DNA from: Archivesica marissinica | Lineage: Eukaryota; Mollusca; Bivalvia; Venerida; Vesicomyidae | Length of the DNA: 64,000 nucleotides | NCBI GenBank assembly: GCA_014843695.1 | Contig: CM026398.1 | Span: 48,697,579-48,761,578 of the forward strand | Direction: 5' to 3' | Shown here: positions 43,101 to 55,100 of the stretch, in pieces | How the letters are laid out: every line of letters starts with the position of its first letter | Position numbering within the stretch: the stretch's first letter is position 1 | Made by a program: the position numbers and the translations under genes | Notes under the pieces: generated by a model | Seen by the model: the letters and a program-made list of their open reading frames with translations, nothing else | Database searches by the model: none | Told to the model about the DNA's origin: nothing

Positions 43101-46100
43101 ATTGTAAATGAATTCATTGCATTTCACTCATAAAGAGCCGCTTGTGATAATGTTCAGTTGGTGAAATATAATTTCACTATACACTGACACAAACAAATAT
43201 GCTCTATATATAATTCTATTAAAAAAACTTACTAAAAAAACTAGTATTAAAATATTTATTTTAAAAATTCTATATCTAACTTTTGATTACATTTAGTCTT
43301 TAGGTGTATTTTTCTTTAGTATAAAATCCCTCTTTTGTCGGTAAGGGCATGCAGTCTTTTTTATAGTTCAGAAAAGTACATTCACATGTATTTTTCTGTA
43401 CTTTAGTTTTAGAATAATTAGATATTATATGAACTAAATCTTTATTTTAAAATAATCATTCAAGGAGAGAAACTATATAAGCTCTGCTTCCGTTTTAATC
43501 CTTTCCTATATACTTACTTCTTTGATTTCGTGTGCATGTATTATATTGTGAATGTATATAGTGGAATAAATATGTTTAAACCAAAATAATCATTTACAAA
43601 TGATCAGCCCTCCACATATTGACATTACAGGGGAAATAGATACCATAGCTGAAGCAATGCAACAGTCAGGCCAGAGAAAAGACAATAAGAGAGATTTAGA
43701 TAGGGGTGACGATAGAGGGGATAATAAAACTGAGAGTTACAAGGACGATAGAAATGGGGGTGTTAAAGATGATGATGTTGCTACAACAGCAAATGGCTTT
43801 GACAGCAGAAGTATATGATGCAGATTGTGTTCACCTTTTTTTCTCTCACCGAAGACTGTGTTACATATTCACATTATAGACTGTGTTACGTATTCACATC
43901 GTAGACTGTGTTTTTCATTTTCCCTCTGTAGACTGTTTTCCAAATCCGTTTTTTATCCTATAGCACCAGATTAGTTTGAAGTCTCCTTCACGTAATGTCA
44001 CATTTCCGTGTCCTCACTTCACAGGCACTCTCTGGAATGGTGTTGTTTTCTCTTCATTTGAACTATGTTACATATTCACATTGTAGACTTTGTTTCACAT
44101 TGTTTATTTCACAGCGTTTCTGTCCTCGTTTCACAGGTAGTCACAGGATTTGGTGTTATATCCTCTTCATCACAATATTAGATTTTTGTTGTAATTTTTA
44201 TGGGTAATAGAAACGTGTGTCCAAATATCTACCCGTTCCAGCCCTATTTGCAGAACTCAAAAAAGAAAAAATTCCACTTCAAAATAATTTCACCAGTACT
44301 ACTATTTGATTGACAGGATCATGTCATGGTGGGGTAATCTCGTTAGTTCTCGGCCGTCGCGAGATTTTATGAGATTTCATCGACTCACTGATGAAATGTC
44401 ACTAAGTTAATCTCTTCTTATTAGATACCAACTGCAATTTCACTTGAAATATCGTAACCAAATTACGAGGTAAGTGATGTTATTTATTGCAATATACCAT
44501 TTGACATGGTTCCATCTGATTTACGAAAGTTATCGTAACAATTTGTATGCCTTATTTTGTGGTATTTTTGATGTAGTGGTGTGATGACATAAGTGATGTA
44601 GTTCAAGGGTAGGGAGAAGTGATGTAGTTCAAGGGTAATGAGAAGTGATGTAGTTCAAGGGTAGGGAGAAGTGATGTAGTTCAAGGGTAGGGAGACATGA
44701 TGTAGTTCACAGGTAGGGAGAAGTGATGTAGTTCAAGGGTAGGGTGAAGTGATATAGTTCAAGGGTAGGGAGATGTGATGTAGTTCACTGGTAGGGAGAA
44801 GTGATGCAGTTCACGGGTAGGGAAAAATGATGTAGTTCAAGGGTAGGAGAAGTGATGCTGTTCAAGGGTAGGGTGAAGTGATATAGTTCAAGGGTAGGGA
44901 GACGTGATGTAGTTCAAGGGTAGGGAGAAGTGATGCAGTTCAAGAGTAGGGAGAAGAGATGCCATTCAAGTAGACTATTTCTCACAAATCACCCTCTAAC
45001 TTAAGTCCTGAGAATTGTTGGTTTTTACCCCTCAATTAAGTGTGCGGGGAACGACACAGGGTCACGTGGCTCTCTTGTTGCCACTGACAGTAGAGCTCCA
45101 GTAATGGAGATATGTGTAGTTTTGAGTTGTAGCACTGTTTGTATGTTTGCTTTGTTTCAGATAGCATTTACTGTCAACAATACAATAATGTGTTTTTAAT
45201 TAATTACGCTTTATGTATCAATGATTCAATTAAATACAATTCATGAATATCATTATTATTAAAAATCCTTTCTATTCCCATTATATAAATCAAACCTTAT
45301 ATTTCTACTGTAAATAACGACAGGTGCCTGTTTTATCCAATAAAACAAATCTATCAGAATTGTGACAGGCATTTGGAAGAGGGAGATGACTTTATTTAAG
45401 TAAAATATTGCGAACATATTCAATTTAAAAATTTGTCGGAATATCCGGATTACCATTGGTAAGTGTTGAAACATAGCCCGCATTCTTTATTTTGATACAA
45501 TGAATTTACAGTTATTATATACCGTCTTTGTGGCCTAGTAGTTAAGGCATCCGCCTACGGAGCGGGAGGTCGAAGGTTCGAACCTCGTCAGGGGTTCTTT
45601 CTGATATGGCTGGTTGGTGAGCCACCAGTTAGTTAAGTCATGGTTACGATTGCCTATCAGCAATGCTCCTGGCCTTCAAGGATATGATTCGGGAAGTACT
45701 GATGTCCATAATAGGTGTCCGTCTCAGTCAGTCAGAAATGGTTGGCCCTTTCAATAGGGGTGACAGTCACACTATATTAAAAAAACAAACACAAACAACA
45801 CACACATGCAGTTCTTATATGCAAAGTTAGAAACCCAATGTTCACTGGTTTTGTGCATACCTTGAGATTTCATATGTCACAAATCCTATGCATGAGGTAT
45901 GTTGTAATACATACTAAAGCCTGTCGTATAAAACATGTGGTTTTTGTGAACATGAATACGAAAGGTTACTACAGATTTCTGTAATTGAACAAAATGTTTG
46001 TATATTCCAGGTCACGATGATGCTACTGAGTTTACAGCATTACTTACAAAGAGATTCACCGGAGCCAAGAAGCCAGTTAATCTAGAGTTTGTGAAGGGAA

Positions 46101-49100
46101 CATTACTGGTGATTGCTGACCAGATGGTTGGTACAATAGCAGATGTCATACAAGAAAACGCAGAACTTGAAGGAGGAAGTAAGTAATTAATGTTCTGGTT
46201 TTTCGTGGTTTTTAAAGATAAATGTGAGTGTGGTAAACTCGAACCTTTCAGGTCGCTCACTTCCTTCCTGGCTTTCTGCAGTTCCTGTCTGAGACATTGT
46301 TTCTCCTTCTGCAAGGCCTGTTTTTCTTTTTTAAGCTGCTCTAGCTCGTTCAACATTTCCGCCGTTTCCGCGTCATCTCCCGACTCCGGATCACTTTCTG
46401 GAAAACAACTTGGTAAACCTGGTTTTTCCTCACGCACTGGAGAAAAACCAGATTCACCTCGATCCGCCCCATCTTTACAAAGTTTAGTATGCGACTCATA
46501 CTGAATCCCGTCACCATGATGTAACTGTTTATAGTCTACACGACCCCTGTTAAGTAAATTTTGTGCCATAACTAGCACACTTTAGACAATTTATGACGAA
46601 ATTAAAGACAATACAGATGAACTGTCTGCTAAAGAGCAATTAATAATATTGCAACTAGATATGGTCAATAATCAATTTTTTAAATGAAAAGCCGCTAAAG
46701 CGGACCCGTAAAGGGCCAAACTAACGTTTTAACTAACGTATTCCTTTTTGATTATTCCATATTAATATGTTGCAAACCGAAATAATTATAAAAGCTCCAA
46801 TTTTCCACAGAACACTACCACAAAGTTACGACTCAAGTATCAAAATATTCGACAGGTGACAACAAAATTCATTCAAGTGGCGCGAAATCTCGTGCACGAA
46901 ACTATAAGGGTGCAAGGAACCAATGAAAACAGTCATCTCTAAATATTATCCAATGACTGAATGACACCAATATGACTGTTGCCTGACTGTAAAGATTAAG
47001 GTGCTAACGACTTAACATGAGCAGCGCTTCAGTCTTAATTAAATATTTTAATGGAACTAAAATCTACCAATTAATGTTCTATTTTTAGCTCAAGGGAGTA
47101 GGTAGTGCTGCATGGTAATCATACACTGGGTCTGTCTTTCAATGACTTGTTCTCATGAACCAATATGTTCCCAAATTTAGACTGTAGCATCCTTACAACA
47201 AATTTCTACCAAGTTTGTTCAAATTGCTTTGTTTTTTAAAAAACTTTATTTATTTTACAACAATTGTGAAGTAAGTTTTAACAACTTATATTAATCACTC
47301 TCATTGGCACGGATGAAAGCGTAAATGTGGTTATTTGTGTGGGAGGAAACCGGAGTACCCGGAGAAAACCCACCTGTCCGATCTGGCGACCACAGTACCA
47401 TCTCACATACTTCCCGGTCCGAGGATCGAACCAGGTTGCATTGGTGAGAAGCGAGCGTGCTAACCACTGTGCTAATCGGACAGCCAAATTGTTGCCATTT
47501 GGGTTGAGTAAACTTTGTACTAGGATGATAAAATGGAACATTTGAACAATCTCTTCCTATGTTCTGACAATACGTGTTTTGTCAAAGGTGGTCTGTAGCA
47601 TCCTTGCTGCAACCTCTATCAAGTTTCTTCACATGGGGTCAATGGCATCAAAACCATCACTTGGTCAACTTTAATATACACATTTCAATAACTTCTCACT
47701 AACTAATGGTATAAACGTTGCCTACCGTTACCAAGTTTGTTCAAGTAGGATACTGACGTCTATAACTAGGTCACTAGGTCAACCAAAAGAGAAACTCGTA
47801 AACAGTTTTTAAATATGTCTCATGAACCCATCATTGAAATTTTGCCATAAAAGCTGTCAATTATAGTAAAAAACAATGCCTAGAGAGACGTTAACACAGA
47901 TAGACAGTCAAACCTGTGTTAGTGGTCACCTGTATTAAGCAGCCAACCTGTATTAAGCAGTCAACCTGTATTAAGCAGCCAGTTTGTAGAATCCGAAAAT
48001 AGTGTTTTACTATAGATGTGACCTCTATTAAGCAGCCACCTGTGCTAAGCAGCCACTTTCTATAATTCCCTTGGCTGGCTGCTTAATACAGGTTTGACTG
48101 TAGACCAACACAAACATCCCCAACCACCGCCAACTAGCAACACCACTAACTAGAGTAGTAGTTGTGTTGAGTATGTTTCAATAGTTAACCAGCCACATAT
48201 TGTTCAGATGGTCGACACGGTAGTACCATTATTCACAGAACAGCACATTGTTTAACTTGTGGTATATTTACAGAGCTAGAAGATCTGTCGGCTGCAGAGC
48301 TGGAGCTGGTAGTTCTGTGTAAGTTGGAACAGGCTTCAGTAGCCAGACAGAAACACCACGCCCCGATGGCTGCTAGGATAGTACTGTCGGCACTCAAACT
48401 TCTGCAGTCTTCTCGCCTGTTCAAGAAGAAGAAATTGGTACCCCGCCCACCGAGGTAATACTGCAGTTAGATGTGTACAGGATTTTAATCCATTTCAATC
48501 CATACTGTCTCTAACTGACATTCCTGGCCACAGCGAAGTCTTTCAGATGGGATGTTAAGCCGAGGTCTCGTGTCGGTGCTTTACACCGTGCACGTAAAAG
48601 AACCAGAGGAGACTCTGGAATGTGTCTCTGTCTGTATCATGCACTATCCTCCAAAATCTAAAATGGCTAATCTCTTCAGGAGGTGTCGCTCATATGGGCA
48701 ACCGGTAGCGACGATAAATAAACGTAAAACACACACAGCGAAGTGGGAGATGGATTTGATACCTCTAACACGAGTGCAGTTTTAATGATCAGACTTCAGC
48801 AACATGCACTGTTGACTGGTAGGGCAACATTGGTGACAAGAAGGCAGTTCAAACGCTTACAAGTTTGTCTTATATAATACAGTTGGGTTCTAAAAGATTC
48901 AACTGTCAGCACTTTGTCTTGTTCTAATAGTAAGCATGATGGAACTGGCAAGGGATCATTATGGAACTCAACCGTAACCAATTTGTACACGTTTGAAAGG
49001 CCTGTACAAAAGTGATATCCCGAAAATTACATTTTCCTTTGCTAACGGGTGCGGGAGTTTGGCTGTGTGTCAGATACAGACAAGATGGTTTGAGTAATTA

Positions 49101-52100
49101 TGTTGTACTGCAGTATGGTTTTCATATGCATAATATTTTGTATATCAGCTGCTATATAATTTTGTTGTATTGTATTGTATACATATGTCATAATATATAT
49201 ATCAACTGCACAGTATGTCTGTGATAACAGACGGATCTGTAGTCCAGTGGTTAACATGTTGGACTTGTAACCCAGGGATCGCAGGTTCGATCTCCCGTCT
49301 GACCCTAATAAAATTAACAGTCTTTCAGATGGGACTTTACACCGAGGTCTTGTGTCGGTGCTGTACACCATGCACGTAAAAGAACCAGAGGAGACTTTGG
49401 AATGGGTCTCTGTCTGTATCATTGCACTATCCTCCAAAAATCTAAAATGACTAATCTCTTCATGAGGCGTCGCTCATATAGGCAATCGGTAGCGACGATA
49501 AATAAATGTAAAACACCACACCATATCTGTGATCGTTCAATAACACTTCTTCAATATATTAATACATGTATATAATTGATAAGTGTTATTATAATTGTGT
49601 ATTATTTCTAATATTAATACATGTATATAATTGATAAGTGTTATTATAATTGTGTATTATTTCTAATATTAATACATGTATATAATTGATAAGTGTTATT
49701 ATAATTGTGTACAATTTCTAATATTAAAGCAGCTGGTTCATAGATATGTGGTCAAAATATCAATTTTTAAAAACGTGTCAAATGATATAAATGCTAAGGA
49801 AGCAACAATAGATTTTGATTACAGATTGAAAGAAATTGTTTGATCCTTGCCACGAGAAACTAAAACAGTGGGCAATAAATTATATGACTTTTGAACCAGT
49901 AGTGATACAGTGGTTTAGTTGGTGACTAACTCAATGGTATATTCTACAACTCCACACACTTTCAAATTACAGACACCTATGATGCAGTTAATTTGCATAA
50001 TGTGCAAATATTGAGACTTCTTTGTATGAAAATAACACCAGTGTCAATTAACCCATTCAACCCCAAGTAACTGACATGGACTGGTCCATTCAACCCCAAG
50101 TAACTGACATGGACTGGTCCATTCAACCCCAAGTAACTGACATGGACTGGTGCATGCTATTTTTAGACCAATAAATTAATAAGAAAATTACATTTGGACC
50201 AGTTCATTTATCAAAATGGGTAATTTTCTCTAAAAATAGTAATAATTATTACTGGCAAAAAAGTGCAGATCCTGATGAGACGGCTCGTTACGAGCCGGCT
50301 CATCTGGATCTACACTTTTCATAAGCCTATTTAGAGGCCTGTGGGGTTGAAAGGGTTAAAGGGCAACAAGTCTGGTGTTAAAGGGTTAAACCAATGATTC
50401 TGTGATTTACGAAAATATCCTACTTTACTTCTCTATTGCAAGCCTATTTTCAACATAGCCTATTTGCATAAATTATGCTAATGTGGTAAGCAGCTATTGG
50501 CTGTAAATTTGAAAAATGTGCATAAATTATGCTAATTTGTTAAGAAGCAACTATTGGCTGTAACTTTCAAGCTCAATGTCAAATTTAGCAAATTAGATAT
50601 GTCAGTAAAGCGTAGACAATACTTGTTCATTAAACACGATATTAAGAATACTGTACAGTAAAACAAACAAAGAAAAAGGTTTATAAAAGCTACTATTAGC
50701 TTCCTACATGATCCATTACATTATGTATTATGTATGTTGTTGTATGTGATTTATGCTTTGCAATAAATACCAGTAGTGTTTAAAGTAAACAAATTTGAAT
50801 AATTTCATGTGTGATTTATGCAAATTAACTGCATCTCAAGTGTTTGTAATTTTAAACTTGGTCAACTAAGCTAGTAGCCATGAACATATCTTACATTACA
50901 TGAAAAACAACAAAATAAACATTGTATCATTGCTTGTTCACAGGTTAATGTCCATTATGTTGGTTATTTTGTGGCATGGCTCATTTTTTTTTTGTGATTA
51001 TGTAATTGTGATTACCACTATGAGCCAGTAGTTTTATGTGTTGTAATTCAATAGTAGCCTGGGAACAGGCGTCGGTCAGTCAAATAAATATATTTTAACA
51101 CCGAGACTATAAATTGGACCGTATTGAGTTTCTGAACATATCAACGCCTGGGGAAACTGGCGGGGTTTCCCGTGAAATTATTAATATGCCTATTAGCACG
51201 TGACTTAAGTAATGACGTACTTGAATCGAAAGCGAAGCACTGCAATGCTGATAAAACTTTATAAATGGCCGCCATTGTTTATGGGTCAACGGAACGATAA
51301 ATAGTTTTAAAAAGTACAATGTGCGTCTGATTTGACATATTTACTCAATATTTAAGTCGTCCTTAGTTCAATTACGCCGAATCGATCCATTACCATCTAA
51401 ATGTAATATTTAAAATCTGCCATCTCGTCGATATAACACAGAAACGGGACATTATATGTAAATGAGTCTACGGGAATATTCGTGTATATTCGGAAATGAT
51501 CGTGTATAATCTTGTTCGGCGGTTTCCGATAGAATTCCGTTTCTATATTTAGGGATATTATCTTGTAGAGAAGAGTTGTCGTTCTTCAAATCTACACCCT
51601 CAAAAAGGTGGGTGTAAGTAGATGGCGCTACGATCGGAAATCCAGTTTCCCCAGGCTGTCATTTGGCTAGAAGTTAAAAAGTGAAAAATGGACAGACTGG
51701 AACCCAGGCTAATTCAACAGCTGCAAGCTTATTCAATTTATATTTATTAATTAGACATATTAAAAAGAAATAGTATTTGTACAAAAATAACAATTAATTC
51801 TTACAGGGAATCGCCAAAGTATGAAAGGTATTATTCTTCAAATAGAATAGATCAGCACATTTTAATAGATCTTTAGCTGGCTGTGTTTAGCTCATCCGAG
51901 ACGGTCTCTGTCTCAGTAGAAATGTGATCACGTTTTGTCCGTTGTAATAATAATATAAAGCAGATGGTATTGTATACAACCGTTGTAAGTTGTCAACCTG
52001 CATTAAACAGCCAGTAAGCAGATGGTATTGTATACAAACTGTGTTAGTTGTCACCTCTCTGAAGCAGTCAACCGCATTAAACGGCCAGTAAGCAGATGGT

Positions 52101-55100
52101 ATTGTATACAAACTGTGTTAGTTGTCACCTCTCTGAAGCAGTCAACCTGCATTAAACAGTCAGTAAGCAGATGGTAATGTATACAAACTGCATCAGTTGT
52201 CACCTCTCTGAAGCAGTCAACCTGTATTAGCGGCTAAATGGCTAATAAGCACACACAAACCAGAGAGTCAGGGTGCCACAGCGGAACCTCGGTAGAGGCC
52301 CCAACATATGGGTACAGTGAAACCCCTTTGATTGAATGGCCACCGAACTAGAGGTAAAGTTCAGTTTGGAGGGGTTTTCGGTTTAGAGGGGTTTTCATAG
52401 TGTTGTAGATTTCTCCTACATTAACTCTCCAGCTCTGCAGTGCTTAGTAGGAGGCTGAGACATGTTTATAGTTTGGCAGTAAGAAAATAACGGATTCATT
52501 TTAATGAGAGACACCTCTAATTTTCTATTACCTCCCTTGACAGATAAAGTCTGATTTAATCCAAAATGTGAATAGGTCCTTTCAGTTAGATTCCTTTGTT
52601 TTTACTGTTGTTCCCTAACCAGATGTTGCGGTATGATAATTGTGATTTTATCAAAATCGTGTTAATTAACCCATTTCATTCTGGATATATTTAAAGGCTT
52701 TTGCAAACAACATAGATCCAGATCAGCCGCAGCGTGACGCTGCGTGCTGATCAGGATCTATGTTGTTTGCTGCATAGCCAAGTGTCTTAGCAAGATCATC
52801 TGAATAGCAAACAGCATAGATCCTGATCAGACAGCATGTTCCGTGGCGGTTGATCTGGCTCTATGTTCTTTGCAGATGCCGTTTGAACGGTATCCAGAAT
52901 GAAATGGGTTAACTGATAGCATTGTTTTACAAATAAGTACCCATTGCATATGCTGTAGGAGATCTGTCGAGATATAGTAATTTAATAATCATATAAAACG
53001 ATAGTGGAATAAAATTGCTGGCATGTTGGTCAAATGAAACAATGATAAAAACAGAGGAAAACACTTAATAGGACCTATCTACTTTTAATGAGTATTCAGG
53101 GGCAGTAACTGACCGATGTCTCTCATTGTACTATACATTATTCGTAAGTATGTTTGTTTAACCCATTTCATTCTGGATACCGTTCAAACGGTATTTGCAA
53201 AGAACATAGGAGCCAGATTAACCGCCACAGAACGTTCCGTCTGATCAGGCTCTATGCTGTTTGCTATTCAGATGATCTTGCTAAGACACTTGGCTATGCA
53301 GCAAACAACATAGATCCTGATCAGCACGCAGCGTCACGCTGCGGCTGATCTGGATCTATGTTGTTTGCAAAAGCCTTTAAATATATCCAGAATGAAATGG
53401 GTTAAGAGAATAGTCAGTTTCAATTTTTATCTAGACAGTTTGCTGTTCAGTTTATAGGGGTGAATTACCGTTTATAAATGTACCAATGTTTAAAAATTCT
53501 GTTCGGTATTCAGAAAAAAGGGGTTCCAGTTTACAGAGCTTTTCTTACAATGAACAAAGAAGGGTGATATTCAAAACCAAGAAATTTGTTCGGTTTGGAT
53601 GGAATTCGAGATTAGATGGGTTCCGGTTTTGAGGGGTTTTCACTGTACTGGTATTAGCCTCAGTAATTGTTCCTGGTTCCTATTTTCTCCTGGCTGATTT
53701 TGGTGTGAAGTAAACTCCCAGGTACTTCCACAGCAGCCCACTATTCCCTGTCCAGTGGGGGACGGGGTTTACGAATAGGATATAAGCCGAAAACGATTCA
53801 ATATGTAAAATATTGGACTGTGTGAGGAGCATAGCACTGAAGACAGTACCAATATTTTACATATTGGATCCGTTTGAAGCTTATATATATTACTTAAAAC
53901 ACACGCTTATATAACAAGATCCTACTAATTAAAATTGTTAATTTCCTGCATGTACGCTTAGTATTTAATATAATACTCTGGCCTTTTGACACCAGTCCAA
54001 TATTAATAATAACAGACTGCAAGTACAAAGGTATGATGTCACGATAGTGTTTTAATTACAAATAACCTGTGCATAATGTCTCAAAGTTCAGGTGAGCGAT
54101 TCATATTATCCTTAATCATCTTGTTAAACTTTCTAAAGTTTAATTCCTACCTAATTTTGCCAAACTCTGGAAGCAGATACAGAACTAATCAGCACTCAGT
54201 AATATAGATTACTCTTTCCTCTTCACAATGTTCTCGGATGCTGCGGATAACCGCTCTACATTTAGAGGATAGTGCTGTCCATAAGCCATGAATTTCTGAA
54301 CTGTCCATGAAATGATAAATATAACTCTGACAAACAGGATGCTAACCCTGTTTACATGGGAAGTTCCCAACCTTAATAGCACAGGAAAGGGAGCTAGCCC
54401 TATCACCATTTAAAAAAAGAAAGAATACAATTTATTTATGGACAGCAATAACCACTAATATAGAGCTGTTATCCGTCATTCTTATTTCTATATAATTACT
54501 TCCCTTTATAATCATGCATCAAGAGTTCATGCAGAAATTGGTTGTTTTATCATGCCATGTTCTTATTTGCATCTTTACTAATAGCATGCACATTTTAATT
54601 AACAAGAATGTAAGAAATACATGCTAGTTTGATTGACATTTGATTGCTTCTGTATAGTGTAAATTACAGGTAGATATACATGTATAGTGTAAGTTACAGG
54701 TAGATATATATAAATGTATAGTGTAAGTTACAGGTAGATATACATGTATAGTGTAAGTTACAGGTAGATATACATGTATAGTGTAAGTTACAGGTAGATG
54801 TATACATGTATAGTGTAAGTTACAGGTAGATGTATACATGTATAGTGTAAGTTACAGGTAGATATATACATGTATAGTGTAAGTTACAGGTAGATATACA
54901 TGTATAGTGTAAGTTACAGGTAGATATATACATGTATAGTATAAGTTACAGGTAGATATACATGTATAGTGTAAGTTACAGGTAGATATACATGTAATGC
55001 GACATAATCGTACCAAACCAAAGTCGTGATTGTGCAGTTATGTGGGAGGTGTGATAGTGCAGTTATGTGGGAGGTGTGATAGTGCAGTGGTGTGGGAGGC

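Larger units (their letters stand above)
52313..53647. mobile_element. TA-flanked element T3, hosting nested insertions
   Basis: Left end tacagtgaaacccctttga and right end gaggggttttcactgta. The interior near both ends has cggtttagaggggtttt-like stretches. MITE N and two P2b foldbacks lie inside. Confidence 0.65.

Noticed and set aside
49228..49300. tRNA gene
   Set aside because: A and B boxes are present but the sequence continues into a SINE body found many times in the window, and the acceptor stem does not pair well.
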